Positions 35,743 through 45,959 of a DNA stretch of 64,000 nucleotides are shown in pieces. A model generated the notes under the pieces. It did not search any database. It was not told the origin of the DNA and saw only the letters and a list, made by a program, of their open reading frames with translations. This DNA comes from Bradyrhizobium sp. CIAT3101 (lineage in GTDB: Bacteria; Pseudomonadota; Alphaproteobacteria; Rhizobiales; Xanthobacteraceae), in the NCBI RefSeq assembly GCF_029714945.1, contig NZ_CP121634.1, positions 3,555,001 to 3,619,000 of the forward strand, in the 5' to 3' direction. The first letter of the stretch is position 1, and the number at the start of each line of letters is the position of its first letter. The position numbers and the translations under genes were made by a program.

Positions 35743-36522
35743 TCAGTAGCCGAACTGCTCGCGCAGGATACGCTCTTCCAGGCTGTGGCCTGGGTCGAAC
35801 AGCATGCGCATCGAGATGGTCTTGTCGGAGAGGATCTCGACGCGCCGGACCCTGCGTACCTCCTCATGGTCGGCGACGGCCGCGACGGGCCGCTTGTCGT
35901 CTTCGAGCACCTCGATCACGACATAGGCCGTGTTGGGCAGCAGTGCGCCGCGCCAGCGCCGCGGCCGGAAGGCGCTGATCGGTGTCAGCGCCAGCAAAGC
36001 GGCGTTGATCGGCAGGATCGGTCCTTGGGCGGAGAGGTTATAGGCGGTCGAGCCTGCCGGCGTCGCCACGATGATGCCGTCGGCGATCAGTTCGGGCATG
36101 CGCTCGCGCTCGTCGATCAGGATGCGCAGGCGCGCTGCCTGGGAGGTCTGGCGGAACAGATAGACCTCGTTGATGGCGTGATGCAGGTGGACGCGGTCGT
36201 TGGTATCGGTCGCGCGCATCAGCAGCGGGTTGATCTCGGATTCATGCGCCGCCTCGAGGCGCGTGCGCAGATCGTGCGTCGAGTACTCGTTCATGAGGAA
36301 GCCGACCGTGCCGCGGTGCATGCCGTAGATCGGCTTTCCCGAGCGCATGTGCTGGTGCAGCGTCTGGAGCATCAGCCCGTCGCCGCCGAGCGCGACCACG
36401 ACGTCGGCCTCGCTCGGATCGCAATTGCCATATTGCGTGCTGAGCTGGTGGAGGGCGGCCTCTGCGTCGCTGCTCGGGCTGGCGACGAAGGCGATCCGGT
36501 CGTATCGCGATGGCTTGGTCAT
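35743..36522 (-). CDS. nadK: NAD kinase
   Basis: The 259-residue enzyme phosphorylates NAD to NADP with ATP or polyphosphate. Its GGDG motif (46-49) is present, and the later NE and '[20 protein letters not shown]' stretch is typical of the family. The start at 36522 is preferred because the longer frame adds residues unlike NadK. It follows a receiver gene on the same strand with a 98-base space. Confidence 0.95.
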   Translation of the reverse strand: MTKPSRYDRIAFVASPSSDAEAALHQLSTQYGNCDPSEADVVVALGGDGLMLQTLHQHMRSGKPIYGMHRGTVGFLMNEYSTHDLRTRLEAAHESEINPLLMRATDTNDRVHLHHAINEVYLFRQTSQAARLRILIDERERMPELIADGIIVATPAGSTAYNLSAQGPILPINAALLALTPISAFRPRRWRGALLPNTAYVVIEVLEDDKRPVAAVADHEEVRRVRRVEILSDKTISMRMLFDPGHSLEERILREQFGY

Positions 36523-36782
36523 GGCTTCCAGATCTTGGCTTCCAGGCAGGTGTCGCTGGCTCGAGAAAGTTCCGCCGAGGTCGTCTATACGACCTGGGCC
36601 TCTATTGTCGAGGACGACCGCCCGGCAAGGCAAACGGGTCGGTCGGCCCGGCATCCCGATTCCAGACAAAAGCGATGCGGATCGGCCCGGAATGCCCTTC
36701 CCAAGGCTTCCGATCCCCCAAACCGTCGCAATTGCCCGCTACAGCTGTGGCCGGGGACCGACGGGCGGCTGGGAGAACGATC

Positions 36783-38357
36783 ATGATCATGAGCTTGCCG
36801 ATGCTGCGCCGCGCGGGGTTGGTGCTGACGGTGTCTGCTTTCGCGCTTGCGGGCCTGGCGCTCACGGATTTGGCGCGCGCGGACGATCCGCCGCAGCCGC
36901 GCAACGAGGCGGCGGCGCCCGCGGGGCAGAAGGGCGGGCGGGGCGGCAATGCAGCGCAGGCGTCGCCCGCGGCCGCCGACCAGCATCGTCTGCCGGGCGA
37001 CCAGACCACCAAGCAGACCCTCGATCTGCCGGGCCGAACGCTCAACTTCGCCGCGACCGCCGGCTCCGTCCGCGTATTCGACGAGAAGGGGGAGCCGCTC
37101 GCCGACATCGCCACCACGTCTTACGAGCTGGACGGTGCCGATCGCGCCACGCGTCCGGTGACGTTCCTGTTCAACGGCGGGCCCGGTGCCTCGTCGGCGT
37201 GGCTGCAGTTCGGCGCGGCCGGGCCGTGGCGGCTGCCGCTCGACGGCGAGGGGTTGTCGCCGTCGGCTTCGCCCGAGGTGAAGCCGAATGCGGAAACCTG
37301 GCTCGACTTCACCGATCTCGTCTTCATCGATCCCGTCGGCACAGGCTACAGCCGTGTCATCGCGAGCGGCGAGGATACACGCAAGCGGTTCTATTCGGTC
37401 GACGGCGACGTCAACTCGATTGCGCTCGTGATCCGCCGCTGGCTCGAGAAGCACAACCGACTGACCTCGCCGAAATATGTGGCGGGCGAGAGCTATGGTG
37501 GGATTCGCGGGCCGAAGGTCGTGCGCCAGTTGCAGATTCAGCACGGTGTCGGCGTCAAAGGGTTGATCCTGGTGTCGCCGCTCCTGGATTTCCGCGAGTT
37601 CACGGGCACGAGCCTTCTGCAATATGTCGCGACCTTGCCGAGCTATGTGGCGGTGGCGCGTGAAGCCAAGGGGCCGGTCAAGCGCGCCGATCTCGCTGAC
37701 GTCGAGGCCTACGCCCGCGGCGAGTTTCTAGCCGACCTCGTCAAGGGCGAGGCAGACAAGGAAGCCACCAATCGCCTGGCCGACAAGGTCGCCGAGCTGA
37801 CCGGCCTCGACCCTGCGGTGAGCCGCAGGCTCGCCGGCCGCTTCGACGTCAGCGAATTCCGCCGCGAGCTCGACCGCAAGAACGGCATGGTGACCGGGCG
37901 CTATGACGCCTCCGTGCGCGGTCTCGATCCGTATCCGGATTCGAGCAGCTCGCGCTTCGGCGACCCTTCAGGCGATGCGCTTCAGGCGCCGCTGACGAGT
38001 GCCGCGGTCGATGTGCTCACGCGCAAGCTCAATTGGCGCCCCGACGGCTCCTATGAAGTCCTCAATGGCGCGGTCGAGCGCAACTGGGACTTTGGTGGCG
38101 GCATCAACCCGCCGCAATCGCTGTCGGAGCTGCGCCAGATTCTCGCCACCGATGCGAAGCTGAACGTGCTGGTCGCGCACGGCCTGTTCGATCTCGCAAC
38201 GCCCTATTTCGGCACAAAGCGGGCGCTCGACCAGCTGCCGTCCTTTGTGACGTCGCGCGTGAAGTTTGTCGTCTATCCCGGCGGCCACATGTTCTATTCG
38301 CGCGACGGCTCGCGACAGGCGCTTCGGAGCGAGGTGGAGACCCTGATCAGGGAGTAG
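36783..38357 (+). CDS. S10-family serine carboxypeptidase-like protein
   Basis: The 524-residue protein has a signal peptide (about 10-35) and an S10 fold: GGPGASSAW gives the oxyanion turn, GESYGG supplies the nucleophile Ser237, the Asp of the triad is near residue 470 (GLFDLATPYFG) and His502 is in GGHMFYSR. It should release C-terminal residues from peptides in the periplasm. It has a long Ala/Gly/Gln-rich region after the signal. No operon partner is seen. Confidence 0.9.
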   Translation: MIMSLPMLRRAGLVLTVSAFALAGLALTDLARADDPPQPRNEAAAPAGQKGGRGGNAAQASPAAADQHRLPGDQTTKQTLDLPGRTLNFAATAGSVRVFDEKGEPLADIATTSYELDGADRATRPVTFLFNGGPGASSAWLQFGAAGPWRLPLDGEGLSPSASPEVKPNAETWLDFTDLVFIDPVGTGYSRVIASGEDTRKRFYSVDGDVNSIALVIRRWLEKHNRLTSPKYVAGESYGGIRGPKVVRQLQIQHGVGVKGLILVSPLLDFREFTGTSLLQYVATLPSYVAVAREAKGPVKRADLADVEAYARGEFLADLVKGEADKEATNRLADKVAELTGLDPAVSRRLAGRFDVSEFRRELDRKNGMVTGRYDASVRGLDPYPDSSSSRFGDPSGDALQAPLTSAAVDVLTRKLNWRPDGSYEVLNGAVERNWDFGGGINPPQSLSELRQILATDAKLNVLVAHGLFDLATPYFGTKRALDQLPSFVTSRVKFVVYPGGHMFYSRDGSRQALRSEVETLIRE

Positions 38358-38375
38358 GAGACCGCCGAGGGAATC

Positions 38376-39320
38376 CTAGCGTTCGCCGCGCCGGAACGGT
38401 TGCATCAGCGCTTGCGGGACCCGCGCACGCCGCGCCATCACGAGCAAGGCGACGATGGACATCACATAGGGCAGCATCAGGAAAAGCTGATACGGCACCG
38501 CCTTGCCAACGATATGCTGGAGGCGAAGCTGATAGGCATCGAACAGTGCAAAGAGCAGCGCGCCGAGAAGCGCCCGTGTCGGGCGCCATGATGCGAAGAC
38601 GACGAGCGCGATGCAGACCCAGCCCCGTCCCTGCACCATGGTCGGGAAGAAGCTGTTGAAGGCCGACAGGGTGAGAAACGCGCCGCCCAGGCCCATGAGG
38701 GCGCTGCCGAAGGCGATCGCGCCGACCCTGATGGCGATCGGATCCAGCCCCTGGGCCTCGGCTGCATGCGGGTTCTCGCCCACGATCCTGATGGCTAGCC
38801 CCAATGGCGTCGCGCTCAGCACGTAACCGAGCAACAGAGCGAGCAGGATCGCGATGTAGGTGGGAGCGGTCTGGTGGAACAGCGCTTCGCCGAGAAACGG
38901 AAGGTTCGAGAGCAGCGGGATCTGGAGGACCTGGAACGGCACGATTGTCGGCGGCGAACCCGATACGGGGATCGCGAGGCGGAAGATGAAATAGGCAAGG
39001 CTCGAGGCGAACAGCGTGATGCCGAGGCCGGCGACATGTTGCGAGACACCGAGCGGGACGGTGAGGAGTGCATGCAGCAGACCGAACGCTGCCCCAGCGA
39101 GCGCCGCGGCGAGCAGACCGAGCCAGAGATCGCCGCCATGATAGACGGTCAGCCAGCCGATCATGGCGCCGAACGTCATGATACCCTCGATGCCGAGGTT
39201 GAGAACGCCCGACCGCTCGCAGAGCAGCGCGCCGAGCGTGCCGAAGATGAGCGGCGTTGCGATGCGAAGCATGGCCGCCCAGAGCCCGGCAGATGCGAAA
39301 AGGTCCAGCGCGGCGGTCAA
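38376..39320 (-). CDS. ABC transporter permease, BMP/simple-sugar type (second)
   Basis: The 314-residue inner-membrane protein has about eight to nine helices and belongs to the BPD_transp_2 family that pairs with BMP-type uptake. It begins with TTG overlapping by four bases (TTGA) the stop of the preceding permease, which couples their translation. The opening segment runs 'LWAAMLRIATPLIFGTLGAL'. It closes the operon. Confidence 0.9.
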   Translation of the reverse strand: MTAALDLFASAGLWAAMLRIATPLIFGTLGALLCERSGVLNLGIEGIMTFGAMIGWLTVYHGGDLWLGLLAAALAGAAFGLLHALLTVPLGVSQHVAGLGITLFASSLAYFIFRLAIPVSGSPPTIVPFQVLQIPLLSNLPFLGEALFHQTAPTYIAILLALLLGYVLSATPLGLAIRIVGENPHAAEAQGLDPIAIRVGAIAFGSALMGLGGAFLTLSAFNSFFPTMVQGRGWVCIALVVFASWRPTRALLGALLFALFDAYQLRLQHIVGKAVPYQLFLMLPYVMSIVALLVMARRARVPQALMQPFRRGER

Positions 39321-40366
39321 CGGCGGATCCTGTAATTGGTGAGCACCAGCGCCACCAGCACGGCCAGCAGCGACAGAGCCACGATGACATCGGCAATGAA
39401 ACTCGGCACGCCGAGCCCGCGGCTCATGCCGTCCGATCCGACGAATATTGTCGCAACGAAAATGGCCGTGACGACGACGCCGATCGGATTCAGGCTCGCG
39501 AGCATCGCAACGATGATACCGGTGTAGCCAAAACCGGGCGACAGGTCGGTCGTCACATACCCCTTCACGCCAAGGACCTCGATCGCACCGGCAAGGCCGG
39601 CGAGGCCGCCAGAGACGCAAGCAGCCTGCACCAGCAGACGATTGACCTTGATACCAGCGAAGTTGGTCGCTGCGGGGTTGAGGCCTGCGGCGCGAGTCTT
39701 GAGGCCGAACACAGTCCGCTCCTGGACGAACCAGATCAGGACGGCGAGGCCGATCGCGATGAGAAATCCAATATGCAGCCTGGAGCGCGAAACGAGCTTG
39801 GGAAGAAAGGCGTCGCCAACGATCGGGACCGACTGGGGCCAGCCGAAAGCCATGGGGTCCTTCAGCGGGCCGTCGATCATCATCGACACCGTCAGGATCG
39901 TGATGAAATTCAACAGCAGCGTCGTGACCACTTCGTCGACGCCGAAACGCAGTCGCAGCCCGAGCGGGGCGAGCATCAATAGCGCGCCGGCCGCGGCTCC
40001 CGCGACCATCAGGACCGGAATCAGTGCCGGGCCCGGGAGTTGTAGCCCGTGCTGCGAGCCCAGCATCGCGGCGACCAGCGCTCCGGAATAGAATTGGCCT
40101 TCGGCACCGATATTCCACAGACGCGTCCGGAAGGCGACCGCCACCGCGAGGCCGGTGAGGATCAACGGTGTCGCCCGCGTGAGCGTTTCGGTGATCGACG
40201 ATTTGGAGCCGAACGCGCTGGTCAGGATGCGTCGATAGGCCTCCAGGACCGGAGCGCCGCTCATCGCAATCAGAATGCCGGCGAGCAACAGCGCGACCAG
40301 AACGGCGCCGAACGGGGCCGCAACGGCGAGCGTCACAGGAACATGGGCGCGTCGATCGAGCCGCAT
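39317..40366 (-). CDS. ABC transporter permease, BMP/simple-sugar type (first)
   Basis: The 349-residue inner-membrane permease has about nine helices and the loop 'RTRLWNIGAEGQFYSGALVA' that marks permeases of nucleoside/simple-sugar systems. Its ATG shares one base with the ATPase's stop (TGATG). With the second permease it forms the transport channel, driven by the ATPase just upstream. The substrate is probably a purine-like or other amide compound, judged from the BMP protein and amidase in the operon; this is inference. Confidence 0.92.
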   Translation of the reverse strand: MRLDRRAHVPVTLAVAAPFGAVLVALLLAGILIAMSGAPVLEAYRRILTSAFGSKSSITETLTRATPLILTGLAVAVAFRTRLWNIGAEGQFYSGALVAAMLGSQHGLQLPGPALIPVLMVAGAAAGALLMLAPLGLRLRFGVDEVVTTLLLNFITILTVSMMIDGPLKDPMAFGWPQSVPIVGDAFLPKLVSRSRLHIGFLIAIGLAVLIWFVQERTVFGLKTRAAGLNPAATNFAGIKVNRLLVQAACVSGGLAGLAGAIEVLGVKGYVTTDLSPGFGYTGIIVAMLASLNPIGVVVTAIFVATIFVGSDGMSRGLGVPSFIADVIVALSLLAVLVALVLTNYRIRR

Positions 40367-41874
40367 CAAGCCATCTCGCTCCAGGCGCCCGCCATCATCA
40401 GGCCGAGCCGGCGCGGCTCTGCATCTTCAATCGGGATCGACGGCGAGAGACGACCGTTTGCGATCGCCTGGACCCGATCCGCCAGTTGCAGGATTTCGTC
40501 GAGATCCTCCGAGATGAGAAGGACCCCGGCGCCGGCGCGACGCGCCGCGAGGATCTCGGCGTGGACCGCAGCGACCGCGCCTTCGTCGAGCCCGCGGGTC
40601 GGCTGGGCCGCAATCAGAATACGCGGCGAGGTCAGAAGGTTTCGCCCGAGAATGAGCTTCTGCATGTTGCCGCCGGACAGCAGGCGGATCGGTGTGTCGG
40701 GCACACCGCCGCGGACATCGAACCGCTCGATGATGGCTTTCGCGAAGGCGCGCGCACCTGATCGACGAACCAGGCCAAAGGCCGAAAAGCGCTGCTCGCC
40801 GATCCGCTCCAGCACGGAATTTTCCCACAGCGTCATGTCGCTGACCGTGCCATCGACATTGCGGTCCTCGGGAATGCGGCCAACACCTGATGCAACGAAC
40901 GAGGCAGGCGTCGGCTCTGCAACGGTTGCTCCAAGAAGCTCGAAACGGCCCGCCGTCGGCTTGACGAGGCCTCCGAGAAGCCGACCGAGCGTCGACTGTC
41001 CGTTGCCGGAGACGCCGATGATGCCGAGCGTCTCGCCCGCGCGCAATTCGAAGGAAATATCCGAAAGCGGCTTGAAGCCCGCGACAGAGACATTTGCGGC
41101 CCGCATGACCAGCGCGCCCGGTTGTTGTGGCTCCCGGGCGGGCCGCGTGACGGGCCGCCCCACCATCAGTTCGGCAAGTTCGTTCTTGTTGGTGTTGGCC
41201 GTGATCCGTTCGGCCGTGACCTTGCCGGCGCGCAACACCACGATCCGATCTGCGGCAGCAAGGATTTCATGCAGCTTGTGCGAAATGAAGATGAGCGAAA
41301 GGCCGTTCGCAGCCATGACACGCAGCGTATCGAATAGCTTCTCGGCTTCCTGCGGCGTCAAGACGGCGGTGGGTTCGTCGAGGATCAGGATGCGGGCGTC
41401 GCGATAGAGTGCCTTGAGAATCTCCACCCGCTGCCGCTCGCCGACCGAGAGGTCGCCGACCCGCGCATCAGGGTCGATCGCAAGGCCGAAGCGCCGGGCA
41501 ATCTCCGTGAGCTTGGCGCGCGCCTCTCGCCAGCGGCCACGAAGCCGACCGATGTTCTCCGTTCCTGCGACGATGTTCTCCAGGACGGTCAGGTTTGCCG
41601 CGAGCGCAAAATGCTGATGGACCATGCCGATCCCGGCGTCGATCGCCGCACGAGGGCGCCCGGGCGGCAGCTCGCGGCCGAAAGCGACGACGCGACCTGC
41701 ATCCGCTGCGTAGTGACCGAACAGGATGTTCATCAAGGTCGTCTTGCCGGCGCCATTCTCGCCAAGCAGAGCCAGCAATTCGCCGCGCCGCAAATTCAGA
41801 GTGACGTCGTCGTTCGCGATGAGAGAACCGAACCGCTTGGTGATCCCCTCCAGGCTCAGGACGGTCTCGTTCAT
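40366..41874 (-). CDS. ABC transporter ATPase, double nucleotide-binding domain
   Basis: The 502-residue protein has two fused ATP-binding domains. The first has Walker A GENGAGKTT (38-46), Q-loop and the signature 'LSVGERQRVEIL', followed by Walker B 'ILILDEPTAVLTP'. The second has a degenerate Walker A, GVSGNGQST, where the lysine is replaced by Gln, as in many simple-sugar importers, so only one site should hydrolyse ATP. Its ATG overlaps the amidase stop by four bases (ATGA). Confidence 0.95.
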   Translation of the reverse strand: MNETVLSLEGITKRFGSLIANDDVTLNLRRGELLALLGENGAGKTTLMNILFGHYAADAGRVVAFGRELPPGRPRAAIDAGIGMVHQHFALAANLTVLENIVAGTENIGRLRGRWREARAKLTEIARRFGLAIDPDARVGDLSVGERQRVEILKALYRDARILILDEPTAVLTPQEAEKLFDTLRVMAANGLSLIFISHKLHEILAAADRIVVLRAGKVTAERITANTNKNELAELMVGRPVTRPAREPQQPGALVMRAANVSVAGFKPLSDISFELRAGETLGIIGVSGNGQSTLGRLLGGLVKPTAGRFELLGATVAEPTPASFVASGVGRIPEDRNVDGTVSDMTLWENSVLERIGEQRFSAFGLVRRSGARAFAKAIIERFDVRGGVPDTPIRLLSGGNMQKLILGRNLLTSPRILIAAQPTRGLDEGAVAAVHAEILAARRAGAGVLLISEDLDEILQLADRVQAIANGRLSPSIPIEDAEPRRLGLMMAGAWSEMA

Positions 41875-43313
41875 CGCGGCAATCCGGCGATTGGCGCGGC
41901 GAAATGCCACGGCACCGCCTTTTGCAGCTGGCGCGCAAGGCGCAGCAGCAGGCCATCGGCCGCCATGGGACCGATCAGTTGCACGGACAGCGGAAGGCCC
42001 CGGTCGTCGATCCCGTGCGGGATCGACAGCGCCGGCGTGCCGCCCACATTTGAGATCATGGCGTAGGGCGCGAAATCCGACATGCGCCGCCAGTGCAGAT
42101 CGACATCGCCGTGGTCCATGGGAAAGGATCCGATCGATGGCGGCGGCCCGCTCAGCATAGGCGTGATGATCACGTCGAACTCATCGAAAAGCCGCCAGAG
42201 GGTGTGCGCGACACGGACGCCGGTGAGCTCGGCATCCTGAAGTTCGCGCGCGGTGATGGCAAGCCCACGCTGCACGACGGCGGCGGTCAGCGGCTCCACG
42301 GCGGAGACGTCACCAAGTGTTCGCGCCAGATTGACTGAGATGACCCTGTCAAAAACCAGAGCGGCGTTGCGGGCGAGAGGATTGAGAATTTCGGGACCGA
42401 TATCGGTGACCTGATGGCCGGCGGCGGCCAGCACGGAGCCCGCGTGATGCACGGCCTCGCGATAGCTCGGCTGGATCGGCGCGCCTTCGCTGACGTCGGA
42501 GCAGAGCCCGATCCGCAGGCCGCTGGGCGGAATGTCGAGGCGATCGGCGAGCGGCTTGCCAAGGTCGGGATCGGGGCAGGGTCCGCCAGCCGATCCGCTA
42601 CAGCAGTCGAGGGCGACGGCCGTGTCGCGGAGCGAGCGGCTGACGACGAACTCGGAGGCGAGACCGCCGAGGTGGTTCTGGAAGCTCGGTCCCCCAGGGA
42701 CGGCACCACGGCTTGGCTTCAGCCCGACGAGACCACAACAGGCCGCCGGAACACGAATCGATCCGCCGGCGTCCGTGGCGTGCGCAAGCGCCACCACGCC
42801 CGCGGCGACGGCGGCCGCGGCACCTCCGGACGATCCGCCGGGCGTCCGAGACGGATCGAGAGGATTGCGTGCGATCGGCCCCAGGGCCGGTTCGCTGCTC
42901 AGCGACAGGCCGAACTCCGGAACGGTGGTGAGACCGAACGGAACAAGTCCGGATTTGCGGAAGCGCTGTGCAAGGACATCATCACTGTCGGCCGGCACCG
43001 GCTTGAGCGCGCGCGAGCCGCAGACGACAGGAAGGCCCTTGGCCGCAGCACCGAGGTCCTTCATCAGGAAAGGGACGCCGCAAAAAGGACCTCGATCGTC
43101 TTGTGCGAACGGTCCACGGCGTGCGTCGATCAATGCGGCCTGCTGCTGACCTATGTCGGCCGCGAGATGGCTGATCGCCCCCAACCGGCTGACGGCGCTT
43201 GCGCGCTCAAGGGCCGCTTCGAGGACGTCGCGGCTGGTCGTTCGTCCAGCACGAACGGCTGCACCAAGGGTCACACCATCCTGCGGATCGCGTGCGTCTG
43301 TCACAATGCACAT
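41871..43313 (-). CDS. amidase (amidase signature family)
   Basis: The 480-residue enzyme hydrolyses carbon-nitrogen amide bonds. The Ser-Ser-Lys triad is present: Lys85 in FLMKDLG, the cis-Ser in TPGGSSGG (161-162) and the nucleophile Ser185 in DAGGSIRVPA. It sits inside the BMP-type ABC operon, between the substrate-binding protein and the ATPase, so it probably acts on the imported compound. An alternative start is GTG at 43304 or TTG at 43346; the ATG 43313 is used. Confidence 0.93.
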   Translation of the reverse strand: MCIVTDARDPQDGVTLGAAVRAGRTTSRDVLEAALERASAVSRLGAISHLAADIGQQQAALIDARRGPFAQDDRGPFCGVPFLMKDLGAAAKGLPVVCGSRALKPVPADSDDVLAQRFRKSGLVPFGLTTVPEFGLSLSSEPALGPIARNPLDPSRTPGGSSGGAAAAVAAGVVALAHATDAGGSIRVPAACCGLVGLKPSRGAVPGGPSFQNHLGGLASEFVVSRSLRDTAVALDCCSGSAGGPCPDPDLGKPLADRLDIPPSGLRIGLCSDVSEGAPIQPSYREAVHHAGSVLAAAGHQVTDIGPEILNPLARNAALVFDRVISVNLARTLGDVSAVEPLTAAVVQRGLAITARELQDAELTGVRVAHTLWRLFDEFDVIITPMLSGPPPSIGSFPMDHGDVDLHWRRMSDFAPYAMISNVGGTPALSIPHGIDDRGLPLSVQLIGPMAADGLLLRLARQLQKAVPWHFAAPIAGLPR

Positions 43314-43358
43314 CCCCGAAGGACTGGGAGAAACGGCGCCAGTCAACTCCTCAAGGAA

Positions 43359-44336
43359 CTAGGTTGGTTCTTTGGGGTCGACAGGGACAGTGAAGCTGCC
43401 GGATTTGATCGCGTCCCGCTTGGCTTCCATTGCGGCAATCGATTCCGGAGCGACCATGCTCTTGCTGAACACGACGTCGTTGCCTCCCGCCTTCATGAAG
43501 CTGAAGGAGGAGTAGTCCTTGCCTGCCTTGGCGCCGGCTTTCGCATCAGCGATGGCCGCGTCGAGAATGGGACGGAAGTACCACATTGCGTTCGCGAACA
43601 CCGTGTCCGGGTAACGCGGCGTGTAGTCGAGCAGTGAACCGATTGACTTGATCTTCTTCTCCTTGGCGGCGTCGGCCGTCCCGATGCGCTCGCCAAACAG
43701 GATATCCGCGCCGGCGTCGATCTGCGCGAGGCCGGATTCGCGCGCCTTGGGAGGATCGAAGAAAGTACCGATGAATCCGATCAGGAATTTGGCGTCGGGC
43801 CGCACCTCCTTCACCCCCGATCGAAACGCGTTGATCAGGATGTTGACTTCCGGAATCGGGATTGCGCCGACCGTGCCGAAGGTACCGCTCTTGGAAAGAG
43901 GCGCGGCGAGCATGCCGGCGAGATAGGCAGCCTCATGATTCCATGTGCCGAAGGTGCCGAAATTGTCTCCTGACGGCTTGCCGCTCGATCCCATCAGGAA
44001 AGCGGTTTGCGGATAGTCGGCGGCCAATTGCCGCGCCTGAGCCTCGACCGCATAGGATTCCCCGACGATCAGCTTGTGGCCCTGCTCGGCATACTCGCGC
44101 ATGGCACGCGGATAGTCGGTGCCGGACACGCCTTCCGAAAACACATACTCAATGACGCCGTCCTTGGCCGCGGATTGCAGCGCTTCGTGCAGTCGTGAAT
44201 TCCAGGCATTCTCGACAGGCGAGGCGTGGATGCCGGCGACCTTGAGTTTATCGGCGGCAAATGCGCGCGGTGCTGCGAGGGCAAGGCCACCTGCTGCTGA
44301 ACCCGTCAGGAATCTGCGACGTGATACTGAGAACAT
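43359..44336 (-). CDS. BMP-family ABC substrate-binding protein
   Basis: The 325-residue protein begins with a twin-arginine-type leader (SRRRFLTGSAAGG) and continues as a BMP-family binding protein ('LKVAGIHASPVENAWNSRLH' and a 'GTFGTVGAIPIPEVN' segment). Members bind purine nucleosides or other small compounds in the periplasm and pass them to the permeases. It is the first gene of the five-gene operon running leftward, and probably the only one with its own promoter. Confidence 0.93.
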   Translation of the reverse strand: MFSVSRRRFLTGSAAGGLALAAPRAFAADKLKVAGIHASPVENAWNSRLHEALQSAAKDGVIEYVFSEGVSGTDYPRAMREYAEQGHKLIVGESYAVEAQARQLAADYPQTAFLMGSSGKPSGDNFGTFGTWNHEAAYLAGMLAAPLSKSGTFGTVGAIPIPEVNILINAFRSGVKEVRPDAKFLIGFIGTFFDPPKARESGLAQIDAGADILFGERIGTADAAKEKKIKSIGSLLDYTPRYPDTVFANAMWYFRPILDAAIADAKAGAKAGKDYSSFSFMKAGGNDVVFSKSMVAPESIAAMEAKRDAIKSGSFTVPVDPKEPT

Positions 44337-44471
44337 GATCTTCCACCATCCGCGACAATCGCTTGCGATCTCCGGGGAGAGTTGAAGTCGGGGGAAAATT
44401 TGTCAAGCCCACAGAATGGGCGCCGTGTGCCCTGACCGAGCGTAGCCGGTCTATGCTCCGACGCGCGGTTG

Positions 44472-45851
44472 CTATCGCTTCTTCTTCTGCGGCTGATACC
44501 GACGCGCGATCTCGCGCGCGACGGTGCTCGCAGGCTTGAGATTTGCTCCTCCAAGCCAGACGTCGCTGACCTTGCCGCGCTTGTCGCGGATGCGGCGCAC
44601 CGGCTCTCCATGGCTGGAATAGCCGGCCGCCCAGGCGAGCTTGCCGGTGTCGCGGCCGGTGACCTCGATCTCGGCGGCATCCATGAACGGGTTGTTGAAC
44701 TGGGGATTGGCGACGAGCACGCGATTGCCGGCGGGCACGAGGTCGGTCGCGCCCCAGATCGTCCACCAGCGGCCGGTCCAGTCGCGCACGCGACGGTCGG
44801 GTGCGCCGCGGGTCTTGAACACGCGAAGGATCTGCATCGCACCGTCCATCCAGAACGGAGCCGCGCCGTCGATGGAGTTGCTGAGGATGCTGATCGCGAG
44901 TTCGCATCCGGGGATGGAGCAGGTCCGCGAGATATAGCCCTGGAAGCCGCCGCCATGGCCGAACCAATCCCAGCCGTCAGTCTTGCCGGCGTTGACGCCG
45001 AGGCCGTAATAGGCCTCGAAGCTCTGCGGCACGCGCCATTGATGCCGCGTCATCTCGCGTCGGCTCGCGACCGACAGGACGCTCTTCCTGGCATTGGGAG
45101 CCAGCTGCGCGAAGAATCGTGCGGTGTCCGCGGCGGTGGCGACGAAGCCCGCGGCGGACGCCATCGCGTGCGCCGGATTGTCGCCCGGGATGACGCAGCG
45201 CTCGCCGAACGGCAGCTTGCGCGTGTGGCCGCGCGCAAACAGCGCGCCCTTCGGAAGCGGCGCGTTCGGCTCCGTCTCGCGCAAGCCCGCAGGCTCGATG
45301 ATCTCGCGCTTGATCCAGGCGGAGTAGGGCTCCTTGGTCACGGCTTCGATGACGAGGCCCATCAGGCCAAAGCCGTGGTTGGAATATTTGAAGCGCGTGC
45401 CGGGCTCGATCGCGGTCGGCCCCTTCAACTCGGCGAGTAGCTCCCTGGCGTTGAGATAGGGACGGCTGTCGATGAACTGGCCGGAATCGGCGCCATCGCG
45501 CGTCAGCCCGGCGCTGTGCGACAGCACCTGCGCAATCGTGGTCTCCGCCACACGCGGATGCAGGCCGCTGACATATTGGCCGACGGGATCGTCGAGCCTG
45601 AGCTTGCGCTGCTCGCGCAGCTTCATGATGCCGGCCGAGGTAAAGCTCTTCGAGTGCGAGGCGATGCGGAAGCGGTGGCGCGGGGTGAGCTTCTCACCGG
45701 TGTCGAGATCGGCAAGGCCGAACGCATGCTCGGCGACGACCTCGCCGCGATGGACGAAGGCGACCAGGACGCCGGGCTGTTGGAAGGTCGTCTGCTGGAA
45801 TTCGATCCAGGAGCTGATGTAGTCGATCGCGGATCGCAGCCACTTGTCCAT
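44472..45851 (-). CDS. beta-lactamase-fold serine hydrolase (second)
   Basis: The 459-residue protein lacks an obvious signal peptide. Its SxxK motif is SHSK (65-68), the Y-x-N motif is in FKYSNHGF, and HGG appears in GHGGGFQG as the third motif. All three match the class C beta-lactamase/DD-peptidase family. A second such gene occurs at 17.6 kb with different motif details, so the two are not recent copies. The last 150 residues form an additional domain. Substrate unknown. Confidence 0.92.
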   Translation of the reverse strand: MDKWLRSAIDYISSWIEFQQTTFQQPGVLVAFVHRGEVVAEHAFGLADLDTGEKLTPRHRFRIASHSKSFTSAGIMKLREQRKLRLDDPVGQYVSGLHPRVAETTIAQVLSHSAGLTRDGADSGQFIDSRPYLNARELLAELKGPTAIEPGTRFKYSNHGFGLMGLVIEAVTKEPYSAWIKREIIEPAGLRETEPNAPLPKGALFARGHTRKLPFGERCVIPGDNPAHAMASAAGFVATAADTARFFAQLAPNARKSVLSVASRREMTRHQWRVPQSFEAYYGLGVNAGKTDGWDWFGHGGGFQGYISRTCSIPGCELAISILSNSIDGAAPFWMDGAMQILRVFKTRGAPDRRVRDWTGRWWTIWGATDLVPAGNRVLVANPQFNNPFMDAAEIEVTGRDTGKLAWAAGYSSHGEPVRRIRDKRGKVSDVWLGGANLKPASTVAREIARRYQPQKKKR

Positions 45852-45959
45852 TGCGCTACCGGTTTGCGAGGGGATTGGTTGCGAGAAGCTAGCCGAGAAA
45901 GCAGAACGGGCACAACCGTCAGGTTGTGCCCGTTCGCGTGATGCGAAGATGCGATGCCT

